Origin: Thalassococcus halodurans
GTDB taxonomy: Bacteria > Pseudomonadota > Alphaproteobacteria > Rhodobacterales > Rhodobacteraceae
Direction of reading: 5' to 3'
DNA length: 64,000 bases
Assembly (NCBI RefSeq): GCF_900108225.1
Contig: NZ_FNUZ01000002.1
Location: forward strand, 436,501-500,500
The notes beneath the pieces are model-generated. The model saw nothing but the letters and a program-made list of their open reading frames with translations, did not search any database and was not told the origin of the DNA. Positions 35,665-44,971 of this stretch are shown piece by piece. Position 1 is the first letter of the stretch, and the number at the start of each line of letters is the position of its first letter. Position numbers and translations under genes: made by a program.

Positions 35665-36102
35665 ATGAAAAACCTGCTGATCCTGAACGGACCGAACCTG
35701 AACCTGCTTGGGACACGCCAGCCCGAAGTCTACGGTCACACGACGCTCGCCGATATCGAGGACATGTGTAACGCGCACGTTACAGACAAAGATGCGTCCG
35801 TTGCGTTTCTGCAGTCAAATCACGAAGGCGTTCTGATCGACGCGCTTCACGATGCGCGCGGAAAATATGACGGCGTCATCATCAACGCCGGTGCCCTGAC
35901 CCACACATCGATTGCCATCATGGATGCGATCAAGTCGGTCGAATTGCCGGTTGTTGAGCTGCATCTGTCGAACATCCATGCGCGTGAAGAATTCCGTCAC
36001 AAGTCCTGGATCGGTCCTGTGGCAGTTGGTCAGATTTGTGGATTTGGCCCGTTTGGCTATATTCTGGCAATTGATGCACTGATGTCTGTTTTGGAGTCCT
36101 AA
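35665..36102 (+). CDS. aroQ: Type II 3-dehydroquinate dehydratase
   Basis: A 145-residue dodecameric enzyme that converts 3-dehydroquinate to 3-dehydroshikimate. Motifs are ILNGPNLNLLGTRQPEVYG with the catalytic Arg and Tyr, FLQSNHEG, IINAGALTHTSIA and VVELHLSNIHAREEFRH with the catalytic His. The ATG at 35665 matches the family start. It serves aromatic amino acid synthesis or, given the nearby pca genes, quinate breakdown to protocatechuate. It is followed after 1 base by a LuxR-type regulator. Confidence 0.95.
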   Translation: MKNLLILNGPNLNLLGTRQPEVYGHTTLADIEDMCNAHVTDKDASVAFLQSNHEGVLIDALHDARGKYDGVIINAGALTHTSIAIMDAIKSVELPVVELHLSNIHAREEFRHKSWIGPVAVGQICGFGPFGYILAIDALMSVLES

Positions 36103-36103
36103 C

Positions 36104-36865
36104 TTGAAGTCTCTGGATCCTGCCTATCTGCTGGATTTGACGCAATCTGACAGCATTGAAGAGCTGTGGGAAATGCACTGCCTTAAGATGAAATCTTACG
36201 GCTTTGATCGACTTCTTTACGGGTTCACGCAGTCCAAGACATCAACGTCTTTGGGTGATCCAAATGATTTTCTCATCCTGAGCAATCATGATCCGTCCTA
36301 CATCGATGCATTTATCGGTGAACGGCTTTACCATCATGCGCCGATGGTACATTGGGCGCTAAAAAATGATGGTGCCTGTAGTTGGAGCGTTCTGGTCCAG
36401 ATGATGGAAACCGGAACTCTGACCGCCGATGAGAAACGCGTGGTTGAATTCAACGTCGCGAATGACGTTGCGGCTGGCTATTCCGTATCCTTCAGATCAG
36501 TTTCTCGACGTGCCAAAGGGGCCATCGCATTGACGGCCCAGAAAGGCATGACGCAAGCTGAAATCGATAAGGTTTGGGATAGTCACGGTGATGCTTTGAT
36601 CCTGATGAACAACATCGTTCATCTCAAAATCACCTCCCTGCCCTATACATTGCCGAACCAGAAGCTGACCAAGCGGCAGCGCGAGGCCTTGGAATGGGTT
36701 GGCGACGGCAAGACCATGGCTGATATTGCTGAAATCATGGGATTAACCCAAGCCACGATCGAAAAACACCTGCGTCTGGCGCGCGAGGCATTGAACGTCG
36801 AAACAACAGCACAAGCCGTTCTGAAAGCATCCTTCCAAAATCAGATTTTTGTGGTCGATTTCTAA
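36104..36865 (+). CDS. LuxR-type regulator with autoinducer-binding domain, TTG start
   Basis: A 253-residue regulator. Residues about 15-170 look like the autoinducer-binding domain (MKSYGFDRLLYGFTQ, YHHAPMVHWAL, and W in GACSWSVL). Residues about 187-245 are the LuxR helix-turn-helix (LTKRQREALEWVGDGKTMAD, IAEIMGLTQATIEKHLRLAR). The reading frame begins with TTG, 1 base after the aroQ stop, with GGAG 7 bases before it; no ATG is better placed. No luxI gene is in the window, so it is a LuxR solo. The ligand is unknown. Confidence 0.88.
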   Translation: MKSLDPAYLLDLTQSDSIEELWEMHCLKMKSYGFDRLLYGFTQSKTSTSLGDPNDFLILSNHDPSYIDAFIGERLYHHAPMVHWALKNDGACSWSVLVQMMETGTLTADEKRVVEFNVANDVAAGYSVSFRSVSRRAKGAIALTAQKGMTQAEIDKVWDSHGDALILMNNIVHLKITSLPYTLPNQKLTKRQREALEWVGDGKTMADIAEIMGLTQATIEKHLRLAREALNVETTAQAVLKASFQNQIFVVDF

Positions 36866-37201
36866 TCACTTTGGCTGAGTTCCGACCAAGGTCGCATACC
36901 TGAAACCGGTCAAAGTCAGGAAATCCTGACTTAACGCAAAGTCAACATTTCGGGCATCTTGACGCCGTTCCACGAGTGACGACCGCGTATCGGTTGGGGA
37001 CCACCGGAAAAGTCTCGTTTGTCCTGAGGAACGACCGGTGAGGCGAAAGCCAAAATGTGGGGAATGCTGAATTATCGGGGTTTCTTACAGACTGCCTGTG
37101 TTTGATTTCATCCCCAATGTATCGAATGCAGGCAGTTCCCTTTAAACGAAAAAGCCGCGCTGATAACAGCGCGGCTTTTCCAGTTAAGAATGTCGGGGAA
37201 A
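36866..37201. other. 336-base intergenic region with dyads, no gene seen
   Basis: No ORF or RNA family was recognised here. It contains a perfect dyad at 36913-36932 (arms AAGTCAGGA and TCCTGACTT, 2-base centre, no T-run, so not a terminator), a longer-range pairing CTGCCTG/CAGGCAG near 37090-37136, and the tsf terminator at 37150-37179. An unannotated small RNA is possible. Confidence 0.4.
37150..37179 (-). terminator. Intrinsic terminator of the rpsB-tsf operon
   Basis: A 12-bp perfect stem (37150-37161 with 37168-37179) with loop GATAAC. On the minus strand it is followed by TTTTTCGTTT. It lies 22 bases after the tsf stop. Confidence 0.9.
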
Positions 37202-38077
37202 TTAGCCCTGAACAGCTTTCGCAACTTCTGCAGCGAAATCTTCTTCTTTCTTTTCGATGCCTTCGCCAACCTGCATACGGATGTAGCCGGTGACTTCTAC
37301 GCCTGCTTCTTTAGCAGCCTGAGCAACTGTCACGTCGGGGTTCACAACGAACGCCTGACCCAGCAGTGTGACTTCAGCCATGAATTTCTTCATGCGGCCT
37401 ACGATCATCTTTTCGATAACCGCGTCGGGCTTGCCGGATTCTTTGGCGATGTCGATCTGGATCTGACGCTCTTTTTCAACAACGGCCGGATCAAGGTCAG
37501 CTTCGCTCAGCGATGCGGGGTTTGCAGCGGCGATGTGCATCGCGACCTGACGGCCGAACGCTTCGTTTTCGCCGGACAGAGCCACCAGAACACCGATGTT
37601 GCCCATGCCGTCTGCAGCAGCGTTGTGGACGTAGGACACAACCTGTGCGCCTTCGACCTTTGCCATGCGGCGCAGGGTCATGTTTTCACCGATCGTCGCG
37701 ATCTTGTCGGTGATCATGTCTTTGATCGCCTTGCCGCCAACTTCTTTGTTAGCCAGTGCTTCTACGTCCGACGCTGAAACCGCTGCTTCAGCGATTTTGG
37801 AAACCATTTCCTGGAATTCAGCGTTCTTCGCAACGAAGTCGGTTTCAGAGTTGATTTCAACCGCGACGCCCACGCCGCCATCAACTTTAACAGCAACCAG
37901 ACCTTCGGCAGCAGTACGACCGGATTTCTTGGCCGCTTTCGCCAGACCTTTGGTCCGCAGCCAATCGATTGCCGCGTCCATGTCACCATCAGTTTCGGTC
38001 AGCGCTTTTTTGGCATCCATCATGCCCGCGCCAGTCATTTCGCGCAGCTCTTTAACCTGTGCAGCTGTGATAGCCAT
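37202..38077 (-). CDS. tsf: Elongation factor Ts
   Basis: A 291-residue factor that exchanges GDP on EF-Tu. The N-terminal UBA-like part [20 protein letters not shown] and [20 protein letters not shown] are invariant features, followed by TDFVAKN, which contacts EF-Tu. The start at 38077 (MAITAAQ) is the family start. It follows rpsB in the normal order, 104 bases downstream. Confidence 0.98.
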   Translation of the reverse strand: MAITAAQVKELREMTGAGMMDAKKALTETDGDMDAAIDWLRTKGLAKAAKKSGRTAAEGLVAVKVDGGVGVAVEINSETDFVAKNAEFQEMVSKIAEAAVSASDVEALANKEVGGKAIKDMITDKIATIGENMTLRRMAKVEGAQVVSYVHNAAADGMGNIGVLVALSGENEAFGRQVAMHIAAANPASLSEADLDPAVVEKERQIQIDIAKESGKPDAVIEKMIVGRMKKFMAEVTLLGQAFVVNPDVTVAQAAKEAGVEVTGYIRMQVGEGIEKKEEDFAAEVAKAVQG

Positions 38078-38181
38078 ATCGGCTCTCCTCATCTTCGGAT
38101 TACAGTCCGGGCGGCCCCTGAATATGGGGCTACCCGCTCATGTCAGATGAGCATGTCGCTTTTGCGACAAAGCTCGGGTGC

Positions 38182-38952
38182 TTACGCTTCTGCGCCTGCT
38201 TCAGCGACGGCTTCTTCAACCGGTGCTTCTTCCAGTGCGCCCAGATCAACGCCAGCTGCGCCCATCTGTGCGGACATGCCGTCCAGAGCTGCGCGGGATG
38301 CCAGGTCTGTGTACAGCTGGATCGCACGTGCCGCGTCGTCGTTGCCCGGGATGATGTAGTCTACGCCATCAGGCGAGCAGTTTGTGTCGACAACCGCAAC
38401 AACCGGAATGCCCAGTTTGTTTGCTTCTGCAACAGCCAAAGCTTCTTTTTTCACGTCGATAACGAACAGCAGATCAGGAACGCCGCCCATTTCACGGATA
38501 CCGCCCAGGGAAGCCTGCAGCTTCTGCTGGTCGCGTTCCATGTTCAGACGCTCTTTCTTGGTCAGGCCTTCTGCGCCTTCAGCCATACGCTCGTCGATTT
38601 CACGCAGGCGCTGGATCGACTTGGAAACTGTCTGCCAGTTTGTCAGCGTGCCGCCCAGCCAACGGTGGTTCATGTAATACTGCGCGCATTTCTCTGCGGC
38701 GTCTGCAACAGGCTGCTGTGCCTGACGCTTGGTGCCAACGAACAGAACGCGGCCGCCTTTTGCGACGGTTTCACGGATCACGTTCAGAGCAGCGTCTAGC
38801 ATCGGAACTGTCTGAGTAAGGTCCATGATGTGGATGCCATTGCGCGAGCCATAGATGAACTCGCCCATACGGGGATTCCAACGCTGTGTCTGGTGACCAA
38901 AGTGTACGCCTGCTTCGAGCAGCTGGCGCATGGTGAACTCGGGAAGAGCCAT
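38182..38952 (-). CDS. rpsB: 30S ribosomal protein S2
   Basis: A 256-residue ribosomal protein. [51 protein letters not shown] and [15 protein letters not shown] are signature segments. The Ala/Glu-rich C-terminal tail ([16 protein letters not shown]) is common in Rhodobacterales. It leads the rpsB-tsf operon. Its leader is about 115 bases from the predicted promoter. Confidence 0.98.
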   Translation of the reverse strand: MALPEFTMRQLLEAGVHFGHQTQRWNPRMGEFIYGSRNGIHIMDLTQTVPMLDAALNVIRETVAKGGRVLFVGTKRQAQQPVADAAEKCAQYYMNHRWLGGTLTNWQTVSKSIQRLREIDERMAEGAEGLTKKERLNMERDQQKLQASLGGIREMGGVPDLLFVIDVKKEALAVAEANKLGIPVVAVVDTNCSPDGVDYIIPGNDDAARAIQLYTDLASRAALDGMSAQMGAAGVDLGALEEAPVEEAVAEAGAEA

Positions 38953-39072
38953 GCTTCTTTTCCTTTCCGGTTTACGCCTTGGCGGGGGTGATAGAGCGGA
39001 TGCTCCAACCGGTGGACGCTTGGGGATGTCTCCCCCAAAGGCCCGACCCCGCCTGCGGGATTAAGTGGCGCG

Positions 39073-39101
39073 CGTATACTGGGTGTTTGTCAGCTTGGCA
39101 A
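39073..39101 (-). promoter_or_regulatory. Predicted rpsB promoter
   Basis: On the minus strand TTGCCA (39101-39096) and TATACG (39078-39073) are separated by exactly 17 bases, a good sigma-70-type match. Transcription would start near 39066 and give a leader of about 115 bases before the rpsB ATG at 38952. That leader contains short GC hairpins that could be an S2 autoregulatory site. Confidence 0.6.
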
Positions 39102-39125
39102 GCCCCCTGCCCCAGCTAATTCGCC

Positions 39126-40436
39126 TTACAGGAAAACCCGTTCAACGAACCAGTAGGCGCCGACCAAAGCGATAAAACACGAGGCCGGAATTGCCACGTA
39201 GTTCCGATAGGCCTCAAGCTTATCCACATTGGTTGCGGACAAGATGCACAGCGCGGACAAAAACGCGAGCGGCAGGAAGAACGCCGGCGCAGGCAGAACG
39301 ACATAGGCTTCAAAGCCGGTGCCTTTCATCAGGAATGCCATGACAATAAATATAAGGGTGAGCACACCGTAGAAGACCTGACCGGTTCGTTCCGTCATTT
39401 CCAGCGCGTCGACGCGCAATGCGATCCACACAATCAGGAATGCGCAAGCGATTACGAAAAGCTGTCCGACTTCGACACCGACATTAAAGCCCAGAAGTGC
39501 GGGAATGAACTGGCCTTGCGGAAGCCCGAATTCGCCCAAAACGCTAGCAAAGCCCAAGCCGTGCAGAAGGCCGAACAGGAAAACAACGACGGGGCGCCAT
39601 TTACTCATGCCGTTTGAAAAGATGTTTTCCAACGCCACGAAAACGATCGACGCGGCAATCAGCGGCTCGACGATATAGCCGGGGATGTTCACCAGTCCCA
39701 AAGCACCCAACGCCAAGGTAACGGTGTGTGCCAAAGTGAACGCCGAGATCTGCCACAGCAGCGGCCCAAGACGAGAGGTCAGGAAAAACAGGCCTAGGAC
39801 AAACAGGATGTGATCAAGTCCCATAGGAACGATGTGATCGAAGCCCACAGGGATATACGTCAGAAAGCTGCTCCAGCCAGAAAGCTCACCGCCGCCAGCC
39901 AGCATGATCGGATCAGATGCCTCGCCACCACTCAGGTACCCTGTAAAAGGCTCCTCCACACCCTGCTGACGCAGAACCAACATGCCCCACTCTGCGGGCC
40001 AAGTGACGGTCACTGTGTCAGTTCCGTCTGGCAGGCTTCCCTGAAATTCCAAAACAGTGTCTCTTGGAAGAGACTGATCTGCTTCCGGAGTTATGGTCGT
40101 ATCGGTCAAACCCAATGACACGGGTCCTTCGGGTGACTGAATTTGGATCGCAGACGCCAGCGCCCCGGCGTTTTCAGAAATCAGCGCTGACAGTTCGTCA
40201 GCCGGAAGGGCTCGCATCGCATCAATCTGGTCGGATTCTGCCAACGCATCGGTGTCTTCTACAGACGTCAGATCAGCACCGGACAGGATGGCTTCTGCAT
40301 TTAAGGTCACAGACAGGGTCAGATTTTCCGCGTCGCTGCTAAGATCAGCGATGGAGGGACGCACTTCGTGCGCGCTGACGTTCATGCCGAATGCACAAAA
40401 TGCTAGAATTGCGCACAAAAATCTAATGACCCGCAT
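39126..40436 (-). CDS. HupE/UreJ-family membrane protein
   Basis: A 436-residue protein: signal peptide (residues 1-23, ending VSA), a periplasmic beta-rich domain to about residue 195, then about six to seven membrane segments. The HupE/UreJ signature is GFDHIVPMGLDHILFVLGLF, FTLAHTVTLALGALG, EPLIAASIVFVALEN and LFGLLHGLGFASVL with conserved His and Asp residues. Shorter relatives accompany nickel enzymes as metal permeases; this long form with a periplasmic domain is common beside unrelated genes and its substrate is unknown. No hydrogenase or urease genes are nearby. The ATG at 40436 starts the signal peptide. Confidence 0.85.
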   Translation of the reverse strand: MRVIRFLCAILAFCAFGMNVSAHEVRPSIADLSSDAENLTLSVTLNAEAILSGADLTSVEDTDALAESDQIDAMRALPADELSALISENAGALASAIQIQSPEGPVSLGLTDTTITPEADQSLPRDTVLEFQGSLPDGTDTVTVTWPAEWGMLVLRQQGVEEPFTGYLSGGEASDPIMLAGGGELSGWSSFLTYIPVGFDHIVPMGLDHILFVLGLFFLTSRLGPLLWQISAFTLAHTVTLALGALGLVNIPGYIVEPLIAASIVFVALENIFSNGMSKWRPVVVFLFGLLHGLGFASVLGEFGLPQGQFIPALLGFNVGVEVGQLFVIACAFLIVWIALRVDALEMTERTGQVFYGVLTLIFIVMAFLMKGTGFEAYVVLPAPAFFLPLAFLSALCILSATNVDKLEAYRNYVAIPASCFIALVGAYWFVERVFL

Positions 40437-40580
40437 GAATGCCTCGTCTCTATGTCTGTCGTGGTTCAATAACTCTCGGTCGATATTAAGGGAAGTCAAG
40501 TCACTGGGTTCGTCAATTTTTGACCCTTTGATCAAACGGCAGCTATTGCAGTGTACCTCTGGCCCCTTCATTAACTTCTC

Positions 40581-41474
40581 ATGACAAAAGATTCGAATAT
40601 CCTGTGCATCGGTTCGGTGCTGTGGGACGTCATCGGGCGTTCGCCCAGTCATATGGCCAAAGGCGCCGACGTGCCGGGACGGATCATCCGCATTCCGGGC
40701 GGTGTTGCGCTGAACATCGCGATGACACTAGTGCGCTTTGGATTGACACCCGCTTTGTTATCCGCAGTCGGGCGCGATGCCGAAGGTGAAGAACTGATCA
40801 GCGAATGCCACCATATGGGGTTGATCACGGATCATGTGTATCGCTCTGATGATTTGCCGACCGACTGCTATATGGCGGTGGAAGGTGCCAACGGTTTGAT
40901 CGCCGCCATCGCCGATGCCCATTCGTTGGAAAAAGCCGGGGCAAAGATCCTGCAGGCTTTGTATGACGGGCGACTGGGTAAGGCGGATGCGCCTTATAGC
41001 GGGCTGATTGCGCTGGATGGCAATCTGACAGAGCGGTTGTTGGATGATATTGCCAATGATCCCGCTTTCCAATCGGCTGACCTTCGGATTGCGCCCGCTT
41101 CGCCGGGCAAGGCCGAGCGCCTGCTTCCCTTCCTGCGCAGTGGCCGCGGCACGCTATACGTCAACCTCGAAGAGGCTGGCATTCTGTGCCACACACGCTT
41201 TTCCACGTCGGAAGAGGCTGGTCAGGCCTTGCTGAGCAAAGGCGCGGCGCGGGCGTTGGTCACCAATGGCGGTGAGGCAACGACAGATGCGCATCCCGAT
41301 GGTCTGATCACGCTGCCCCCACCAGAAGTTCTGGTCACACGCGTGACCGGTGCTGGCGACACTTTCATGGCGGCGCATATCGCTGCCGAGTTTAACGATG
41401 CTGACAGAACCTCTGCCTTGGCCCAAGCGCTGGATGCCGCCGCAAAGTTCGTGTCCGGAGATACCCCATCATGA
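40581..41474 (+). CDS. psuK: Pseudouridine kinase (PfkB family)
   Basis: A 297-residue PfkB-type sugar kinase. PGGVALNIAMTLVRFGLTP is the first PfkB signature and VTRVTGAGDTFMAAHIAAEF the second, with the catalytic Asp in GAGDTF. The stop overlaps psuG by 4 bases, which fixes its role: phosphorylation of pseudouridine to pseudouridine 5'-phosphate for PsuG. The role is inferred from the operon; the family is certain. Confidence 0.92.
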   Translation: MTKDSNILCIGSVLWDVIGRSPSHMAKGADVPGRIIRIPGGVALNIAMTLVRFGLTPALLSAVGRDAEGEELISECHHMGLITDHVYRSDDLPTDCYMAVEGANGLIAAIADAHSLEKAGAKILQALYDGRLGKADAPYSGLIALDGNLTERLLDDIANDPAFQSADLRIAPASPGKAERLLPFLRSGRGTLYVNLEEAGILCHTRFSTSEEAGQALLSKGAARALVTNGGEATTDAHPDGLITLPPPEVLVTRVTGAGDTFMAAHIAAEFNDADRTSALAQALDAAAKFVSGDTPS

Positions 41475-42382
41475 TCGACATCACCTTTTCCAAAGACGTG
41501 GCCGCCGCGCGTGACGCAGGCCAGCCGATTGTGGCGCTTGAATCCACGATCATTACCCACGGCATGCCTTGGCCGCAGAACCTTGAGGTCGCTCAGCAAG
41601 TTGAACGAACCGTGCGTGAAGGCGGCGCTGTGCCTGCGACAATCGCTGTTTTGGATGGCTCCCTTCACGTCGGACTGGATGATGATCAGCTGACCAAACT
41701 GGCGCAGGCCAAAAACGTCGCCAAGCTGAGCCGCGCGGATATCGCCGTGTGCATGGCCCAAGGTGGAACTGGCGCAACGACGGTTGCCGCGACGATGATT
41801 GCTGCACATCTGGCAGGCATATCTGTCTTTGCAACGGGCGGCATCGGTGGCGTTCATCAAGGTGCCGAAGACAGCTTTGATATCTCGGCTGACTTACAAG
41901 AACTGGCGCAAACGCCGGTGACGGTTGTGGCGGCTGGTGCCAAGGCAATTCTGGATTTGCCGAAAACATTCGAGGTTCTGGAAACACTGGGCGTTCCGGT
42001 GATTACCGTAGGACAGGATGAAATCCCTGCCTTCTGGTCCAGAAGTTCGGGCCTGTCTGCGCCCTTGCGTCTGGACACTGCCGCTGAGATCGCCAAAGCG
42101 CAATTGATGCGCACGGCTCTTGGGCTTTCGGGCGGTCAGTTGGTCACAAATCCAATTCCTGAGGCCAATGAAATCCCCCGTGACGTCATCCTGCCGATTA
42201 TCGAAACCGCAATGGCAGAGGCGACGGCGCAAGGGATTGCAGGCAAATCCGTTACGCCCTTCCTTCTTCAGCGGATATTCGAACTGACTGAGGGGCGTTC
42301 TTTGGCCTCTAACATCGCTCTGGTACTGAATAACGCACGGCTTGCGACAGAAATCGCAAAGGAAATGACCAAACTCGCCTGA
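41471..42382 (+). CDS. psuG: Pseudouridine-5'-phosphate glycosidase
   Basis: A 303-residue enzyme that splits the C-C bond of pseudouridine 5'-phosphate to uracil and ribose 5-phosphate. Signature stretches are VALESTIITHGMPWPQN, VPATIAVLDG, QGGTGATTVAATM and FATGGIGGVHQGAE; the catalytic Lys is in VVAAGAKAILDLPKT. Length and order after psuK are standard. The pair salvages pseudouridine from RNA turnover. Confidence 0.96.
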   Translation: MIDITFSKDVAAARDAGQPIVALESTIITHGMPWPQNLEVAQQVERTVREGGAVPATIAVLDGSLHVGLDDDQLTKLAQAKNVAKLSRADIAVCMAQGGTGATTVAATMIAAHLAGISVFATGGIGGVHQGAEDSFDISADLQELAQTPVTVVAAGAKAILDLPKTFEVLETLGVPVITVGQDEIPAFWSRSSGLSAPLRLDTAAEIAKAQLMRTALGLSGGQLVTNPIPEANEIPRDVILPIIETAMAEATAQGIAGKSVTPFLLQRIFELTEGRSLASNIALVLNNARLATEIAKEMTKLA

Positions 42383-42470
42383 TTTCGGTTATTTGCGGGG
42401 TGGCGCGCATTGTAGTTCAAATCGAGCCATCCTAACTTAACGTCAGCAACCCAGATATTAGTGCAGCTTT

Positions 42471-43157
42471 ATGAACACGCCATTTGATCCAGAACCCAAG
42501 AAACCCGGTATGCTGTCCAAGCTTCGGGCGTCTTTTCTGACTGGTATCGTTGTCATCGCGCCCGTGGGCCTGACAATCTGGCTGGTGTGGACTGTGATTG
42601 GCTGGATCGATGCCTTTGTGGTGCCCCTCGTCCCTGCCCGCCTGAACCCTGAAGAATATATAGGGATCAACCTGCGCGGCATTGGCGTGATTTTCCTTTT
42701 GCTGTTCACCATCACGATTGGTTGGATCGCAAAAGGTCTGATCGGACGCTCGTTGATCCGCTGGGGCGAAAGCCTTGTGTTGCGGATGCCGATTGTGCGT
42801 TCGGTTTATTCCGGCGTGAAACAGATTGCTGAAACGGTATTTGTGCAATCGGACCGCAGTTTTGAAAAGGCCTGCCTGATCGAATACCCACGCAAGGGTA
42901 TTTGGGCGATCGGCTTTATTTCAACCGACGCCAAGGGTGAAGTGGCGCGCAAGGTTCCGAACATGGGCGGGATGATTTCGGTCTTTATTCCGACCACGCC
43001 CAACCCGACCTCGGGCTTTTTGCTGTTCTTCCCGAAAGAAGATGTGATCGAACTGGATATGAGCCTTGAAGACGCCGCCAAGCTGGTGATTTCGGCGGGC
43101 CTTGTGTATCCGAACGAAAAAATCCCCGAAGAGATCGCGCAGAAAATCGCGTCTTGA
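42471..43157 (+). CDS. DUF502 membrane protein
   Basis: A 228-residue protein of the DUF502 family. Two membrane segments (residues about 23-45, GIVVIAPVGLTIWLVWTVIG, and 66-88, IGVIFLLLFTITIGWIAKGL) are followed by a soluble region with RMPIVRSVYSGVKQI, VFIPTTPNPTSGFLLFFP and AAKLVISAGLVYP. The function is unknown; plant homologues (COV) affect vascular patterning. It converges on the patatin gene with only 3 bases between stops. Confidence 0.92.
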   Translation: MNTPFDPEPKKPGMLSKLRASFLTGIVVIAPVGLTIWLVWTVIGWIDAFVVPLVPARLNPEEYIGINLRGIGVIFLLLFTITIGWIAKGLIGRSLIRWGESLVLRMPIVRSVYSGVKQIAETVFVQSDRSFEKACLIEYPRKGIWAIGFISTDAKGEVARKVPNMGGMISVFIPTTPNPTSGFLLFFPKEDVIELDMSLEDAAKLVISAGLVYPNEKIPEEIAQKIAS

Positions 43158-43160
43158 TGA

Positions 43161-44195
43161 TCAGCTGAACATCTTTTTCAAATCAACCGTTTGAACGTTG
43201 TTCAGGTTGTCTTTGTGCGCGGCTAGAAACGCGTCTGCAGCGTGACGCCCTGCATCCTTTAACTGCCCGATCAGGCCTGCAATCGGCACCAGCTTGGTCG
43301 ACACGGACAGACCGGTCATCAGATCATCATCAGCCACCATATGAACCAGAACGTTTTTCATGGTGCCTTCCTGAATTTTGCCGTCGGCGATCAGACGCTG
43401 AACAAACTCAATCGCGCGAAGTTCCTTCAGCAAGGCCGAGTTAAAACTGATTTCATTGATGCGATTCTGAATTTCCTGCGGGGTCTTGGGCAATTCATCG
43501 CGGATGACAGGATTGATGTTTACGATCACCACATCGTCTGGCAGGCCTTTGTCAAACAATGGGAAAAGCGCCGGGTTGCCGGAGTATCCACCATCCCAGA
43601 ACGCTTCGATCTCGCCTGTAACGGGATCCTCGGTCTCGACCGCCTGGAACAAGGTCGGTAGGCAAGCCGACGCAAGGATCGCATCGGTCGTGATCTTTTC
43701 GCGTGTGAAAATGCGGACCTTGCCGTCACGCACAGACGTCGCCCCCACAAACAAACAGGGTCCGTCTGTGCGACAAACCTTATCAAAATCAAAGCGTTCG
43801 ACGATCTTCCTTAGCGGATTGTTATAGAATGCACCCCAGCCGTAAGGTGACATGGTCCGCGTGAATGCATCGCCCATTGCCAAAATGGGCGAATAATCTA
43901 AGGCCATTGATGTGAAGGACGGATGCGGCAGGAAGGCGTTCATCCATTCCGGCAACCCAAGATCGGCAATGCCGCCCACTTCCGCCCAAAGCCAATCAAG
44001 CATAGCGCGCGCGCCTTCACGCCCGTCGTTATGCCAGCCGGCTTTGAAGGCTGCTCCGTTTAATGCACCAGCTGAAGTACCTGAAATTGCGGCAATTTCG
44101 ATGTCTTCTTCATCCAGAAATCGATCCAGAACGCCCCAGGTAAAGGCCCCATGAGCACCGCCGCCCTGAAGGGCCATATTGATCCGTTTCACCAT
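43161..44195 (-). CDS. Patatin-like phospholipase
   Basis: A 344-residue lipid hydrolase with a Ser-Asp dyad. The oxyanion hole is MALQGGGAHGAFTWGVLD, the nucleophile elbow is ISGTSAGALNG, and the catalytic Asp is in FWDGGYSGNPAL. In this alphaproteobacterial group the protein often lies near polyhydroxybutyrate or 3-hydroxybutyrate dehydrogenase genes, but none are in view here. It would release fatty acids from lipids in the cytoplasm. Confidence 0.92.
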   Translation of the reverse strand: MVKRINMALQGGGAHGAFTWGVLDRFLDEEDIEIAAISGTSAGALNGAAFKAGWHNDGREGARAMLDWLWAEVGGIADLGLPEWMNAFLPHPSFTSMALDYSPILAMGDAFTRTMSPYGWGAFYNNPLRKIVERFDFDKVCRTDGPCLFVGATSVRDGKVRIFTREKITTDAILASACLPTLFQAVETEDPVTGEIEAFWDGGYSGNPALFPLFDKGLPDDVVIVNINPVIRDELPKTPQEIQNRINEISFNSALLKELRAIEFVQRLIADGKIQEGTMKNVLVHMVADDDLMTGLSVSTKLVPIAGLIGQLKDAGRHAADAFLAAHKDNLNNVQTVDLKKMFS

Positions 44196-44233
44196 GATGC
44201 CTGCAACCTTTTGTATACTTCAACAAAAGATAT

Positions 44234-44260
44234 AGCCTTTGCCGCAGTGCAGCAAAGGCT
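44234..44260 (-). terminator. Likely terminator after phoB
   Basis: A 9-bp perfect stem AGCCTTTGC (44234-44242) with GCAAAGGCT (44252-44260) and 9-base loop lies 26 bases after the phoB stop. The T-run on the minus side is broken (ATATCTTTT), so it may be leaky. Confidence 0.6.
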
Positions 44261-44285
44261 TTGTTTTGCATTTACATAACGGGGT

Positions 44286-44966
44286 TTACCCCAGCGCGTA
44301 GCCGGCGCCGCGCACGGTGCGCAAAACATCCGGAGACCCCAGAGCTTTCCGCAGGCGTCCGATATGAACGTCAACTGTGCGAGTGTCGACATAGATATCG
44401 CGCCCCCAGACCCGATCCAGAAGCTGTTCACGGCTCCAGACGCGGCCTGGCTTTTCCATGAAAGTTGTCAGCAGGCGGAATTCAGTGGGCCCGAGTTTAA
44501 GCGACCTATCCCCACGGGTGACGCGGTGGGTTTCGGAATCCAGAACGATGTCGTCAAACTCCAGACGTACTCCTGCGGAAGACGGGCGAGACCGGCGCAA
44601 CTGTGCCTTTACGCGCGCCATCAGTTCGACGACGGAATAAGGCTTTACAACGTAGTCATCAGCGCCCGTTTCCAATCCACGGACGCGGTCTACCTCTTCC
44701 GAGCGCGCAGACAGCATGATCACTGGAACGGATCGCGTGTCAGCCCGCGTCTTCAACTGGCGACAAACCTCGATCCCTGAAACCGACGGAAGCATCCAAT
44801 CAAGAACGATGATGTCTGGGTTTTCCTCTTCGACAAGAAGCAGGGCTTCTTCGCCATCTTCGGCTTTCGCAACGCGAAACCCTTCGGCTTCCAGGTTGTA
44901 GCTAAGCACTTCCCTTTGGGCGGCTTCATCTTCGACGATCAGAACCGTGGGTTGATCAACAGACAT
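44286..44966 (-). CDS. phoB: Phosphate response regulator PhoB
   Basis: A 226-residue OmpR-type regulator. The receiver has the acidic pocket (VEDEAAQ), the phosphorylated Asp in IIVLDWMLPSVSG and the Lys in DDYVVKPYS. The winged helix ends LGSPDVLRTVRGAGYAL with TRTVDVHIGRLRKAL as recognition helix. It is the last gene of the pst-pho block, 5 bases after phoU, and would bind the Pho box at 50547-50575. Confidence 0.97.
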   Translation of the reverse strand: MSVDQPTVLIVEDEAAQREVLSYNLEAEGFRVAKAEDGEEALLLVEEENPDIIVLDWMLPSVSGIEVCRQLKTRADTRSVPVIMLSARSEEVDRVRGLETGADDYVVKPYSVVELMARVKAQLRRSRPSSAGVRLEFDDIVLDSETHRVTRGDRSLKLGPTEFRLLTTFMEKPGRVWSREQLLDRVWGRDIYVDTRTVDVHIGRLRKALGSPDVLRTVRGAGYALG

Positions 44967-44971
44967 TTCGA

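Noticed and set aside
42380-42440. A tRNA-like GTTCAAATC segment after psuG
   Set aside because: No acceptor, D or anticodon stems can be drawn around it, so it is not a tRNA.
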